64,000 bases of DNA, taken from CADCVT01 sp036389485. Its GTDB lineage: Bacteria > Actinomycetota > Thermoleophilia > Solirubrobacterales > Solirubrobacteraceae. The DNA lies in NCBI GenBank assembly GCA_036389485.1, contig DASVPR010000060.1:93520-157519 (forward strand). The letters run 5' to 3'. Every line of letters starts with the position of its first letter. Within the stretch, counting starts at the first letter, position 1. Shown here one piece after another: positions 1 to 8,649 of the stretch. A model generated the notes under the pieces. The model saw only the letters and a list, made by a program, of their open reading frames with translations. It did no database searches and was not told the origin of the DNA. Position numbers and translations under genes: made by a program.

Positions 1-1425
1 CGGCTGGATGACCGCGTCCACCACGAGCTCCGAGGCCAGGTGGAGGATGTCGATGTCCTCCGCGTACTCGGCGCGGAGCTCCTCGGTTCGCCGCGCGCGC
101 TCGCCGGGGTCCTCGATCGCCTGGAGCTGGTTGTAGAAGACCGCGTTCACGGCGGCGGACGGGCCCATCACCGCGATCGACGCCGTCGGCAGCGCGATGC
201 ACGCGTCCGGGTCGAACGCCGGCCCCGCCATCGCGTACAGCCCCGCCCCGTAGGCCTTGCGCACGACGACGGAGAGCTTCGGCACGGTGGCCTCGCTCAC
301 CGCGCTGATCATCTTCGCCCCGTGCCGGATGATCCCCTGGCGCTCGACGGCCGTCCCGATCATGAACCCGGGCACGTCGGCCAGGAACAGCAGCGGCACG
401 TTGAACGCGTTGCACAGCCAGATGAAGTGCGCCGACTTGTCGGCGGAGTCGACGAAGAGCACCCCGCCCTTCTGCTTCGGCTGGTTGGCGACGATCCCGA
501 CGACGCGGCCGTCGAGGCGCGCGAAGCCCACCACCACCTCCTTCGCCCACCGCGGGTGGACCTCGAAGAACGACTCCGCGTCGACGAGCGACTCGATGAG
601 CTTCTTGATGTCGAACGGCTTGTTCTCGTCCGCGGGGACGATCTCGCGGATCGGGACGTCGGATCCCGGCTCGGCCGGAGGCGCCACCGGCGGCGCCTCC
701 GTCCAGTTCGACGGGAGGTAGGACAGCCAGCGCTTCGCCAGCTCGATCCCCTCCTCGTCGCTCTTCGCGAGCTGCGTGCCGACGCCCGAGACGCCGGTGT
801 GCATCTTCGCCCCGCCCATCTCCTCGAGCGAGACCTTCTCGCCGATGACCATCTCGGCCATCCGCGGCGAGCCGAGGTACATCGACGCGTTGCCCTCGCG
901 CATGATCACCACGTCGCAGAACGCGGGGATGTACGCGCCGCCCGCGGCGCTCGGCCCGAAGAGGACGCACACCTGCGGGACGACCCCGCTCATCTGGACC
1001 TCGGTGAAGAAGATCCGGCCGGCGCCGCGCCGGCCGGGGAACATCTGGACCTGGTCGGTGATCCGCGCGCCCGCGGAGTCCACGAGGTACACCATCGGCA
1101 CACGGAGCCGCAGCGCGCGCTCCTGGATCCGGATGATCTTCTCGACGGTCTTGGGGCCCCACGACCCGGCCTTGACGGTCGGGTCGTTGGCCATCACGCA
1201 GACCGCCCGCCCGGCGACCGTCCCGGCGCCGGTGACGACGCCGTCGGCGCCGAGCCCGTCCGCCTCCCAGTTCGCGAGCAGCGCCTCCTCGACGAACGAG
1301 CCGTCGTCGAGGAGGAGCGCGATCCGCTCGCGGACCGGGAGCTTGCCCTGCTCCGCGGACTTCGCCCGGTGGCGCTCGGGCCCTCCGGCCCGAGCGCGCT
1401 CGATCGCCGCGGCGAGGTCCGTCAC
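1..1425 (-). CDS. Acyl-CoA carboxylase carboxyltransferase subunit (propionyl-CoA carboxylase beta-like), 3' end cut by the window
   Basis: This is the biotin-dependent carboxyltransferase half of an acyl-CoA carboxylase, which moves CO2 from biotin to propionyl-CoA or a similar acyl-CoA. The 475 visible codons show the crotonase-like double fold: KLPVRERIALLLDDGSF near the N terminus, the acyl-CoA site around SAGARI and GPSAAGGAYIPA in the first half, and KGGVLFVDSADKSAHF, DVPGFMIG and YAMAGPAFDPDACIA in the second. The C terminus lies beyond base 1. The start is a GTG whose bases overlap the TGA of the membrane-protein gene upstream (GTGA), so translation is probably coupled in an operon with that gene and the dehydrogenase before it. 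Substrate is inferred; methylmalonyl-CoA decarboxylase alpha or methylcrotonyl-CoA carboxylase remain alternatives. Confidence 0.9.
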   Translation of the reverse strand, partial: MTDLAAAIERARAGGPERHRAKSAEQGKLPVRERIALLLDDGSFVEEALLANWEADGLGADGVVTGAGTVAGRAVCVMANDPTVKAGSWGPKTVEKIIRIQERALRLRVPMVYLVDSAGARITDQVQMFPGRRGAGRIFFTEVQMSGVVPQVCVLFGPSAAGGAYIPAFCDVVIMREGNASMYLGSPRMAEMVIGEKVSLEEMGGAKMHTGVSGVGTQLAKSDEEGIELAKRWLSYLPSNWTEAPPVAPPAEPGSDVPIREIVPADENKPFDIKKLIESLVDAESFFEVHPRWAKEVVVGFARLDGRVVGIVANQPKQKGGVLFVDSADKSAHFIWLCNAFNVPLLFLADVPGFMIGTAVERQGIIRHGAKMISAVSEATVPKLSVVVRKAYGAGLYAMAGPAFDPDACIALPTASIAVMGPSAAVNAVFYNQLQAIEDPGERARRTEELRAEYAEDIDILHLASELVVDAVIQP

Positions 1426-2372
1426 AAGCGGGTCTCCCGCGTGGTCTCCGCCGTCGGCGTCGCCGGCGTGGTCGTCGTGGCGGTCGTCGCGGCCGGTCCC
1501 GGCCGGTCCGGCCCCATGAGGAACGCCGCGATCGCGCCGCCCGTCGCCAGCAGCAGGAGCAGCGGCCAGCCGATGAACCCGTCCTCGCCGACCGTGGTGA
1601 TCGCCACGAACGCGACGAACAGCGCGGCGGCCGCGTAGCCCGGCCCCGGCTCCCGCGACATCGCGGCGAACGCCGTCAGCCCGACCGCGAACAGCAGCAC
1701 GACCAGCTCCCAGCCCCAGCCGACGCCCTCGGGCCCGCCGCCGCCGAAGGGCGTCTCGATGAAGAGGGCTCCGCCGAACGACAGCGCCATCCCGAGGATG
1801 ACGATCCCGGACAGCACCGTGAGGACCACGGCGTGCCGCCCGCGCTCGCGGTACAGCGCGACGCCCGCGGCGACGAGCACGAGGCCCTCGACGATCGCGA
1901 CGTAGCGGAAGGTCGACGGGCCGTCGGGCGAGAAGACCCAATCGATGAACGCGAGCAGCGCGACGACCGCCGCGCCCGCGGCCAGCAGCGTGCAGACCGC
2001 GGAGTCGCGCCGCAGCGAGAGGAACGCGAACTCGGCGGCGAGCAGGATCGAGATCCACGTCACCGTGCTCGACGCGAGGTCGTCGGTGTTGGCGCCGAGC
2101 AGGTCCGCCAGGCTGACCCAGAACCCGGCGGTCAGCGCGAAGCCGGCGACGAGCAGCGCCGAGAGCCAGCCGGGCGGCGGCCCCTCACGCTGCGGGATCA
2201 GGTAGGCGGGCGCGATGACCGCGGCGCCCGTCACCCCGAAGATCAGGAACTTGACGAACGCGCTCCAGTCACTGTTGCGCGCGATGAGAACGAACACGAA
2301 GACCGCGAGCAGGACGCCCGCGAGGCCGACGAAGCGGCCTCGATCCTCGTCGATGCGTGTGAAGTCAGGCAT
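1422..2372 (-). CDS. Ten-helix integral membrane protein of unknown function
   Basis: This 316-residue protein has a short charged N terminus (PDFTRIDEDRGR) followed by about ten hydrophobic segments, roughly at residues 14-31, 42-59, 69-92, 102-120, 126-147, 157-174, 180-205, 221-238, 245-261 and 269-286. The C-terminal tail is hydrophilic and Thr-rich. I see no transporter signature and do not recognise the family. It starts 3 bp after the stop of the 3-hydroxyacyl-CoA dehydrogenase and its TGA overlaps the GTG of the carboxyltransferase, so it is embedded in an acyl-CoA operon. A role near membranes or in uptake linked to fatty-acid or propionate metabolism is only a guess from context. 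Confidence 0.8.
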   Translation of the reverse strand: MPDFTRIDEDRGRFVGLAGVLLAVFVFVLIARNSDWSAFVKFLIFGVTGAAVIAPAYLIPQREGPPPGWLSALLVAGFALTAGFWVSLADLLGANTDDLASSTVTWISILLAAEFAFLSLRRDSAVCTLLAAGAAVVALLAFIDWVFSPDGPSTFRYVAIVEGLVLVAAGVALYRERGRHAVVLTVLSGIVILGMALSFGGALFIETPFGGGGPEGVGWGWELVVLLFAVGLTAFAAMSREPGPGYAAAALFVAFVAITTVGEDGFIGWPLLLLLATGGAIAAFLMGPDRPGPAATTATTTTPATPTAETTRETRL

Positions 2373-2375
2373 GGA

Positions 2376-3263
2376 TCACGTCACCCCCGGATTGGGTGTT
2401 GGCTGCTCGCCGGAGTAGTCGTAGAAGCCCATTCCGGACTTCCTCCCGTACCAGCCGGCGGCGAGCATCTTGCGGAGCGTGGGCGGCCTCGCGAAGCGCC
2501 GCTCGCGGAACTCGTCGAACATGACATCGCAGATCGAGCCGAGCGTGTCGAGCCCGACGAAGTCGGCAAGGGTCAGCGGGCCCATCGGGTGGGCGGCGCC
2601 GGCCTTCATCGCGTCGTCGATCTCGTTCACGGTCCCGACCCCCTCCTCGAACGCACGAATGGCGTCGAGCATGTAGGGCACGAGCAGGCGGTTCACGATG
2701 AACCCCGCCTTGTCCTTCGTCGGGATGGCCAGCTTTCCCTGCGACTGCGCGAATCGAAGTCCCGCGTCGAAGGCCTCGTCGGAGGTCGTCACGGCGCGCA
2801 CGACCTCGACGAGCTTCATGACCTGCGCGGGGTTGAAGTAGTGCAGGCCGAGGAACCTGTCGGGGCGCTGCGTCGCGGCAGCCTGGTCGATGACGGGCAG
2901 CGACGACGTGTTCGTCGCGAAGTAGGCATCGTCCTTCACGACGCCGTCGACCTCGCGCCACATCTCGAGCTTCAGCGGCAGCGACTCGGTGATCGCCTCG
3001 ATCACGAGGTCGCACTCGGCGAGGTCGCCGTAGTCGATCGTCGTCTGGATGCGGGCCAGGATCGCGTCGGCGTCCTCCTGCGTGGACTTGCCCTTCTCGA
3101 CCGCGCGGGCGAGCTGCTTGTTGATCTTGCCCATGCACCTGTCCACGATCGACTGGTCGACCTCGCGGACCACGACGTCGTAGCCCGCGGTGGCCGTCAC
3201 CTGCGCGATCCCGTGTCCCATGAGCCCGCCGCCGACGACGCCCACCTTCTTGATCTCAGCCAT
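2376..3263 (-). CDS. hbd: 3-hydroxybutyryl-CoA (3-hydroxyacyl-CoA) dehydrogenase
   Basis: This 295-residue NAD(P)-dependent dehydrogenase interconverts 3-hydroxyacyl-CoA and 3-oxoacyl-CoA. The N-terminal Rossmann fold carries GVVGGGLMGHGIAQ (residues 8-21). The catalytic region has NTSSLPV and the His of LGLHYFNPAQVMKLVE. The C-terminal domain has the DKAGFIVNRLL helix and the GPLTLADFVGLDT motif, and the protein ends with GWYGRKSGMGFYDY. Length matches the short bacterial Hbd family. The ATG at 3263 is only 30 bp from the divergent enoyl-CoA hydratase. It leads an operon with the membrane protein and the carboxyltransferase. It could provide beta-oxidation activity or feed crotonyl-CoA formation for the ethylmalonyl-CoA pathway. 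Confidence 0.93.
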   Translation of the reverse strand: MAEIKKVGVVGGGLMGHGIAQVTATAGYDVVVREVDQSIVDRCMGKINKQLARAVEKGKSTQEDADAILARIQTTIDYGDLAECDLVIEAITESLPLKLEMWREVDGVVKDDAYFATNTSSLPVIDQAAATQRPDRFLGLHYFNPAQVMKLVEVVRAVTTSDEAFDAGLRFAQSQGKLAIPTKDKAGFIVNRLLVPYMLDAIRAFEEGVGTVNEIDDAMKAGAAHPMGPLTLADFVGLDTLGSICDVMFDEFRERRFARPPTLRKMLAAGWYGRKSGMGFYDYSGEQPTPNPGVT

Positions 3264-3293
3264 GGGGCCGGAATCTATGGGACATTGGGTTGC

Positions 3294-4073
3294 ATGAGCC
3301 TCGTCACCACCGAGGACCGCGGGCCCGTCCGGCACGTCGTCCTCAACCGCCCCGAGAAGCGCAACGCGATGAACGCCGAGCTGGTGCTGGGGGTGCGCGA
3401 CGCGCTCGAAGCCGCGCGGGTCGACGCCGGCGTGCACTGCGTCGTCATCCGCGGCGCCGGCCCGATGTTCTCCAGCGGCATGGACTTCAACGACCTCGGC
3501 GCGCTCGCCGCGGACCCGTCCGGGCTGCGCGCGTTCCGCCGCCCGATCCTCGACGCGTGGAACCTCGCCGAGGAGATGACGAAGCCGACGATCTGCCAGA
3601 TCCACGGCGGGTGCATCGGCGGGGCGATGGAGCTCGCGCTCGCCTGCGACCTGCGGGTGATGGCCGAGGACGCGATCATCGGCATGCCGGAGACGCGGGT
3701 CGGGCTGATCCCCGACGTCGGCGGTTCGTCGCGGCTGCCCTCGATCGTCGGCCTCGGCCGCGCGAAGGAGCTGATCATGACCTCGAAGCTGATCAACGGC
3801 GTCGAGGCGGAGCGGATCGGGCTCGTGAACAGGGTCGCGCCCGCGGACGAGCTCGACGCCGCCACCGAGCAGCTCGTCGGCGAGCTGCTCGCGTGCGCGC
3901 CGACCGCGGTCGGCCTCGCGAAGCGCGTGATGGACGCCTCGTCGAAGCCCGCGCTCGCGGTGACGCTCGAGCAGGAGGTCACCTACCAGCAGATCTGCGC
4001 GGAGTCCGAGGACTTCTCCGAGGGCACCCGCGCGTTCGCGGAGAAGCGCCAGCCGGCGTTCAGCGGGCGTTAG
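3294..4073 (+). CDS. Enoyl-CoA hydratase/isomerase family protein
   Basis: This 259-residue crotonase-fold protein probably hydrates trans-2-enoyl-CoA. It has the opening strand HVVLNRPEKRNAMNAE, the first oxyanion-hole segment around FSSGMDFNDL, and the second oxyanion loop IHGGCIGGAMELALACDLRV. One of the two usual catalytic glutamates is visible in MPETRVGLIPDVGG; the other position carries a different residue, so strict hydratase activity is not certain. It is divergent from the dehydrogenase with 30 bp between starts, and its TAG overlaps the convergent M28 peptidase gene by 4 bp. The adjacency to Hbd suggests a shared substrate chain. Confidence 0.88.
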   Translation: MSLVTTEDRGPVRHVVLNRPEKRNAMNAELVLGVRDALEAARVDAGVHCVVIRGAGPMFSSGMDFNDLGALAADPSGLRAFRRPILDAWNLAEEMTKPTICQIHGGCIGGAMELALACDLRVMAEDAIIGMPETRVGLIPDVGGSSRLPSIVGLGRAKELIMTSKLINGVEAERIGLVNRVAPADELDAATEQLVGELLACAPTAVGLAKRVMDASSKPALAVTLEQEVTYQQICAESEDFSEGTRAFAEKRQPAFSGR

Positions 4074-5125
4074 AGCGCGCGGGCGACGCGCTCGGCGATC
4101 GTCGCGGCGCGGGCGACACACACGAGGTCGACGTGCTCCGGGACGTCGTCCATGCGGTGGTAGCGCGTGTAGAAGCCGTGGCCGCCGACGGAGAGGATCG
4201 ACGCCGACGGGAGGCCTCTGAACCTGGCGAGGATCGGGTCGGTGTAGGCGGCGATCCGCCAGCGTTGCGGTGGGTCGGTGCCGGCGGCGCGCTCGACGAA
4301 CGCGAGGTCCTCCTCGCGGTAGCGGTGGGCGAGGAGCGCTCCCTCGGCCTCCGCCACGATGGGCGTGCCGGAGCCGACGGTGTCGAGGCCGAGGACGAAC
4401 GTGGTCGAGGGGTCGAGGTCGTGCGCCTTCAGGAACGCCCGCATCCCGCCCACGCCGGCCTCCTCGGCGCCGGGGAAGAGCGCGAGCAGCTCGGTGCTCT
4501 CCAGCGGCTCGGCGGCGACGCGCCGGACGACCTCGAGGACCGCGGCGACGCCGCTCGCGTTGTCGTTCGCGCCCGGGACGGTCGGGGACGTCGCGGTGTC
4601 GAGCAGCAGCGCGAGGCCGAGCAGCTTCAGCGTGCGCGACCGCGCGAGGAGGACCGGCGCGCTGAGCAGCGCCGCGGGCGTCATCGCGCGCGTCTTCAGC
4701 CGCCGCCTCTCCCCGCTCTCCGTCAGCCGCCGGTGCCAGATCAGACCGGTCCGCTGCGCGTCGAGGTGCGCGACCAGCACGAGCATCCGCCGGGCCGGCC
4801 CTTGCGCGGGGACCCGCGCGACGACGTTGGCGCCGTGCCCGCGCGGCACGAACCGCTGGACCCACTGCAGCCGCCCGCTCTGGTCGAGCTCGTACGAGGC
4901 CAGCGCGAGCGCGCGCAGCCACAGCGGGCCGAGCGACGCGAGCAGGTGGGGGATCTGCGCCCAAACGTGGGTCCGCGGCCAGCGGTACGGCTCGAGCGCG
5001 ACGTCCTCGACGCCCTCCTCTCGCAGCCTTCCCGCCACCCACTCCGCGGCGGCGCGCTCGCCCGCGTCGGCGGAGCCACGCACCATGCCCGCCAGGGCGG
5101 CGATGTCGTCACGTATGCCAGTCAA
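4070..5125 (-). CDS. M28-family zinc aminopeptidase-like protein
   Basis: This 351-residue protein has the binuclear zinc peptidase pattern of family M28. The ligands are His/Asp in VLVAHLDAQ, Asp in NDNASGVAAVLEV, the Glu pair in PGAEEAGVGG, Asp in GLDTVGSG and a late His in YTRYHRMDDVPEHVD. A hydrophobic stretch (ALLSAPVLLARSRTLKLLGLALLL) sits between the first and second ligand blocks, so the protein may associate with the membrane. No signal peptide is seen. The only start giving this frame its full N terminus is TTG at 5125, inside the end of the HMG-CoA lyase gene (17-bp overlap); a later start cannot be excluded. Its substrate is unknown. Confidence 0.85.
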   Translation of the reverse strand: MTGIRDDIAALAGMVRGSADAGERAAAEWVAGRLREEGVEDVALEPYRWPRTHVWAQIPHLLASLGPLWLRALALASYELDQSGRLQWVQRFVPRGHGANVVARVPAQGPARRMLVLVAHLDAQRTGLIWHRRLTESGERRRLKTRAMTPAALLSAPVLLARSRTLKLLGLALLLDTATSPTVPGANDNASGVAAVLEVVRRVAAEPLESTELLALFPGAEEAGVGGMRAFLKAHDLDPSTTFVLGLDTVGSGTPIVAEAEGALLAHRYREEDLAFVERAAGTDPPQRWRIAAYTDPILARFRGLPSASILSVGGHGFYTRYHRMDDVPEHVDLVCVARAATIAERVARAL

Positions 5126-6035
5126 CGGGCCCGGCCACGAGCGTGTGGCTCCCGAGCGGCCGGCCGAGCACCTGCTGCGCGCGGCGGGCGCAGCCGACGA
5201 CCCGCTCGAGCTCGATCCCGGTCTCGATGCCCATCTCGTGGAGCATGGAGACGAGGTCCTCGGTCGCGATGTTCCCGGTCGCGCCCTTGGGGACGGGGCA
5301 CCCGCCCAGCTCGCCGAAGCTCGACTCGAACGACTCGCATCCGCCCTCCAGCGCGGCGAGCACGTTCGCGAGCCCCTGGCCGCGCGTGTTGTGGAAGTGC
5401 GCGGTCAGCTCGACGTCGCCGCCGAGGGCCTCCCGCGCCGCAGCGAAGAACCTGCGCACCTGGATCGGGTTCGCCATCCCGGTCGTGTCGCCGAACCCGA
5501 TCTCGCTCGCCCCCGCGTCCCGCAGCCGCTTCGCGATCGCGAACACCCGCTCCTCCGGCACGTGCCCCTCGTACGGGCAGCCGAACGAGACACTGATGAT
5601 CCCCTCGCAGTGCAGCCCCGCCTCCGCGGCTCGCGGCAGCACGCGCTCCAGCCCTTCGAGCGACTCATCGATCGAGCGGTTGACGTTCTTGCGGTTGTGG
5701 GTCTCGCTTGCGCTCAGGAAGCAGTTGACCTCGTGGAAGCGCTCGCGGTGCTCGAGCGCCTTCTCGAGCCCCTTCTCGTTCGGGATCAGGACGGAGAGCG
5801 AGACGTCCTCGGGCGGGTCGATCCGCTGCAGCACCTCCGGGCCGTCGGCGAGCTGCGGGATGACGTCCGCGCGCACGAAGCTCGTGACCTCCAGCCGCTT
5901 GACGCCCGTGCGCGCGAGGCAGTCGATCAGCTCGACCTTGTCGTCGGTGGCGAGGACCTCGGGCTCGTTCTGGAACCCGTCCCGCGGCCCGACCTCGCGG
6001 ATGCGGACGCTCTGCGGAAGGCCGTCGGTGCTCAT
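5109..6035 (-). CDS. Hydroxymethylglutaryl-CoA lyase
   Basis: This 308-residue TIM-barrel enzyme of the HMGL-like pyruvate-carboxyltransferase family cleaves 3-hydroxy-3-methylglutaryl-CoA to acetyl-CoA and acetoacetate, the last step of leucine degradation. Visible hallmarks are RIREVGPRDGFQNE near the N terminus, KRLEVTSFV, ISVSFGCPYEGHV, GFGDTTGMANP, the metal-binding LTAHFHNTRGQGLAN, and the glycine-rich loop with the active-site Cys in SFGELGGCPVPKGATGNIATED. The ATG overlaps the thioesterase stop as ATGA, so it is translationally coupled to that gene. The product acetyl-CoA could enter the ethylmalonyl-CoA route. Confidence 0.92.
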   Translation of the reverse strand: MSTDGLPQSVRIREVGPRDGFQNEPEVLATDDKVELIDCLARTGVKRLEVTSFVRADVIPQLADGPEVLQRIDPPEDVSLSVLIPNEKGLEKALEHRERFHEVNCFLSASETHNRKNVNRSIDESLEGLERVLPRAAEAGLHCEGIISVSFGCPYEGHVPEERVFAIAKRLRDAGASEIGFGDTTGMANPIQVRRFFAAAREALGGDVELTAHFHNTRGQGLANVLAALEGGCESFESSFGELGGCPVPKGATGNIATEDLVSMLHEMGIETGIELERVVGCARRAQQVLGRPLGSHTLVAGPVDWHT

Positions 6036-6388
6036 GCGCGCTTGACGACGCGGCGCTCGTGCGTCCCGACGCCGAGCGTGCGGTCGCCCTCCTTGACCTC
6101 GACGTCGAAGCGCCACTTGCGCTCGTCGACGACCTCGCGCAGCCGCGAGGTGACGGTGCACGTCGCGCCCTCGCCCGCGGCGGCGACGTGCTTGACGCAG
6201 ACCTCGAACCCGACCGTCGCCTGGCCGTCCGGCAGGTGCTCCAGGGCGAGCATCGCGGAGCACCGTTCCATCATCCCGATCATGCCCGGCGTCGAGAGGA
6301 CCTTGACCGGGATCGTGCCGCCCACGTCGGTGAGGAGCCTGCCCTCCACCGTGAACTCGTCGGTGCGCTCGGCGCCTTCGGGAGCCAT
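6032..6388 (-). CDS. Hotdog-fold thioesterase (fluoroacetyl-CoA thioesterase-like)
   Basis: This 118-residue single-hotdog protein resembles the FlK-like thioesterase family. It has the helix-capping VLSTPGMIGMMERCSAMLALEHL, then the strands GQATVGFEVCVKHVAAAGEGATCTVTSRL and KWRFDVEVKEG. It probably hydrolyses a short acyl-CoA, which would fit its coupled position directly upstream of HMG-CoA lyase on the same strand. The start is ATG at 6388. The gap to the divergent F420-reductase gene is 32 bp, so the two transcripts share a very short promoter region. Confidence 0.8.
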   Translation of the reverse strand: MAPEGAERTDEFTVEGRLLTDVGGTIPVKVLSTPGMIGMMERCSAMLALEHLPDGQATVGFEVCVKHVAAAGEGATCTVTSRLREVVDERKWRFDVEVKEGDRTLGVGTHERRVVKRA

Positions 6389-6420
6389 CGTCGGCCGGGG
6401 ACCTTATAGCCTCGCCCGCC

Positions 6421-7125
6421 TTGTCCGAGGGCGTGTCGATCATCGGGGGGACGGGAGCGCTGGGGTTCGGCCTGGCCGTCCGGCTGGGCGCCGCGGGCGT
6501 GCCGGTCACGATCGGGTCGCGCGACGCCGGGCGCGCCGAGGAGGCCGCGGCGCGGGCGCGGGAGAAGGTCCCGGCGGGGACGTTCGAAGGCCGCGTCAAC
6601 GATCAGGCCGCGGCCGCGTCGGATCTCGTCCTCCTGTGCGTCCCGCTGCGCAACCAGGCCGAGAACCTGCTGAACCTCCGCGACGCGCTGCGCGAGGGGC
6701 AGATCCTCGTCGACGCGACGGTTCCCCTCGCCGCGCCGCTGGGCGGCAAGGCGACGCGGACGATCGGCATCTGGCAGGGCTCGTGCGCGCAGCAGGCGCA
6801 GGAGATGGTCCCTGACGGGGTGCGCGTCGTCAGCGCGCTGCACACGGTCGCGGCGCCGGTGCTGCAGGACCTCGACGCGCGCTTCGAGGAGGACGTCCTC
6901 GTCTGCGGCGCCAGGCGCGACGACAAGCGGCGCGTCGCGGCGCTCATCGAGCGCATCGAGGGGCTGCGATGCGTCGACGCCGGCCCGCTCGAGATGGCAC
7001 GCCTCGTCGAGCCGCTCACCGCGCTGCTCATCGGGATCAACGGGCGGTACCGGACCCACGCGGGGATCCGCATCACCGGCCTGCCCGAGGGCGACCTGTT
7101 CCCGCCGCTGAAGCCGCGTCCGTGA
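6421..7125 (+). CDS. npdG: NADPH-dependent F420 reductase
   Basis: This 234-residue protein transfers hydride between NADPH and coenzyme F420. The Rossmann motif is SIIGGTGALGFGLAVRLG, close to the TGxxGxG fingerprint of the family, followed by the NADP-phosphate binding IGSRD. Later motifs include DLVLLCVPL, VDATVPL and the C-terminal helical segment GPLEMARLVEPLTALLIGIN. The start is most likely TTG at 6421; GTG at 6433 is an in-frame alternative that would still keep the nucleotide-binding strand. It is the first gene of an F420 operon, with its TGA overlapping the GTG of cofD. Confidence 0.9.
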   Translation: MSEGVSIIGGTGALGFGLAVRLGAAGVPVTIGSRDAGRAEEAAARAREKVPAGTFEGRVNDQAAAASDLVLLCVPLRNQAENLLNLRDALREGQILVDATVPLAAPLGGKATRTIGIWQGSCAQQAQEMVPDGVRVVSALHTVAAPVLQDLDARFEEDVLVCGARRDDKRRVAALIERIEGLRCVDAGPLEMARLVEPLTALLIGINGRYRTHAGIRITGLPEGDLFPPLKPRP

Positions 7126-8036
7126 CCGTCGTCTGCCTCGCCGGCGGCACCGGTGGGGCGAAGCTCGCGCGCGGGCTGCTCGACGTGGTCGGCGCCGAGC
7201 TCGTCGTCATCGCGAACACCGCCGACGACGTCGAGGTCTACGGCGCGCACGTCTCGCCCGACCCGGACCTCGTGACGTACTGGCTCGCCGACCGCATCGA
7301 CGAGCGCGGCTGGGGCCTGCGCGACGACACGTTCCACGTCATGGACGGGCTGCGTGAGCTCGGTGTCGACGTCTGGTTCAACCTCGGCGACCGCGACCTG
7401 GCGGTGTGCCTGCGCCGCGCGGAGCGGCTCGCCGGCGGCGCCTCGCTCACGGAGGCGCTGCGCGAGCTCGGCGAGGCGCTCGGCGTGGCCCCGCGGGTCG
7501 TGCCGATGACCGACGCGCGCGTCCGCACGCGGGTGCTCGCCGGCGGCGAGTGGTGGCCGTTCCAGGAGTTCATGATCCGCCGCCGCGGCGAGGGGCCGGT
7601 CGAGGGCGTCGAGTACGAGGGCATCCGCGCCGCCTCGCCGACCGCCGAGGCGCTCGACGCGATCGCGACCGCGCGCGCGGTGATCGTCGGCCCGTCGAAC
7701 CCGGTGATCTCGATCGGCCCGATCCTCGCCGTGCCGGGGATGGCGGACGCGATCCGCGCGTCCCCCGCGCCGGTCGTCGCGGTCAGCCCGATCGTCGACG
7801 GCGAGGTGCTGAAGGGCCCGACCGCGGAGTTCCTCCGCTGGGCCGGGCAGACGATGGACGCCGCTGGCATCGCGTCCACCTACTCCGGGCTGATCGACGG
7901 CATCGTCACCGACGAGCGCGCCGACCTGGCGATCCCCTCGCTCGTCACGAGCACGCTGATGGCGGACGCGGAGTCCCGCGAGCGGGTCGCGCGCGAGACG
8001 CTCGGCTTCGCGCTCGCGCTCGCGAGCGCGGAGTAG
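7122..8036 (+). CDS. cofD: 2-phospho-L-lactate (or phosphoenolpyruvate) transferase CofD/FbiA
   Basis: This 304-residue enzyme joins the phospho-lactyl or phosphoenolpyruvyl moiety from the guanylyl-activated donor to the deazaflavin Fo, giving F420-0 or dehydro-F420-0. The N terminus has the Rossmann-like VVCLAGGTGGAKLARGL. Family motifs are VIANTADDVEVYGAHVSPDPD, WFNLGDRD, PMTDARVRT, QEFMIRR and GPSNPVISIGPIL. The GTG start overlaps the previous stop (GTGA). Next comes cofC 10 bp downstream, so the enzymes making and using the unstable activated donor are co-expressed. Confidence 0.95.
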   Translation: MTVVCLAGGTGGAKLARGLLDVVGAELVVIANTADDVEVYGAHVSPDPDLVTYWLADRIDERGWGLRDDTFHVMDGLRELGVDVWFNLGDRDLAVCLRRAERLAGGASLTEALRELGEALGVAPRVVPMTDARVRTRVLAGGEWWPFQEFMIRRRGEGPVEGVEYEGIRAASPTAEALDAIATARAVIVGPSNPVISIGPILAVPGMADAIRASPAPVVAVSPIVDGEVLKGPTAEFLRWAGQTMDAAGIASTYSGLIDGIVTDERADLAIPSLVTSTLMADAESRERVARETLGFALALASAE

Positions 8037-8046
8037 CCTCGCGCCG

Positions 8047-8649
8047 GTGACGACGATCGCGATCCTCCCCATCAAGGAGTTCGCGCGGGCGAAGCGGCGG
8101 CTCGGCGGAGGGGTCACGCCGCTCGGTGGAGCGGCCACGTTGGGCACCCACCGCCGCGCGGCGCTCGCCGCCGAGACGGCGGAGCACGTGCTCGACGCCC
8201 TCTCCCACTCCGCGCGCCTCGACGGAGTGCTCGTGGTCACGCGCGAGCCCGCCGCCGCGAGTGCTTCGCGCGAGCGCGGGTTCGAGGTCGTGGACGAGCC
8301 CGTCCTCGCGGGGCACAACGCGGCCGCCGAGCTCGGGATCGCGCGCGCGATCGAGCTCGGCGCGACGCGCGCGCTGCTCGTGCCGGGGGACTGTCCCCTC
8401 CTCACCGCGGACGAGGTCGACGGGCTGCTCGACCGGCACGAGGGGCCGGGCGTGGTCGTCGTCCCGGACCGCCACGGCACCGGGACGAACGCGCTGCTGC
8501 TGTCGCCGCCCGACGTCCTGCGCCCGTCGTTCGGGCCGGGCAGCTGCGCGCGGCATCTCGTGGACGGGGCGGTGCTCGACGAGGTCCCGGGCCTGCTGCT
8601 CGACGTCGACACGCCCGACGACCTCGCGGCCGTGCGGCGGACCGTGTGA
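8047..8649 (+). CDS. cofC: 2-phospholactate/phosphoenolpyruvate guanylyltransferase CofC/FbiD
   Basis: This 200-residue nucleotidyltransferase activates phosphoenolpyruvate or 2-phospholactate with GTP for CofD. It has the GT-A-like N terminus IAILPIKEFARAKRRLGG, the metal-binding segment VPGDCPLLTADEVDGLL, VVVVPDRHGTGTNALLL and the C-terminal LLLDVDTPDDL. Between residues 20 and 35 the usual RL region carries a short Gly/Thr-rich insert. The start is GTG at 8047. Its TGA overlaps the GTG of cofE by the GTGA pattern. Confidence 0.93.
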   Translation: MTTIAILPIKEFARAKRRLGGGVTPLGGAATLGTHRRAALAAETAEHVLDALSHSARLDGVLVVTREPAAASASRERGFEVVDEPVLAGHNAAAELGIARAIELGATRALLVPGDCPLLTADEVDGLLDRHEGPGVVVVPDRHGTGTNALLLSPPDVLRPSFGPGSCARHLVDGAVLDEVPGLLLDVDTPDDLAAVRRTV

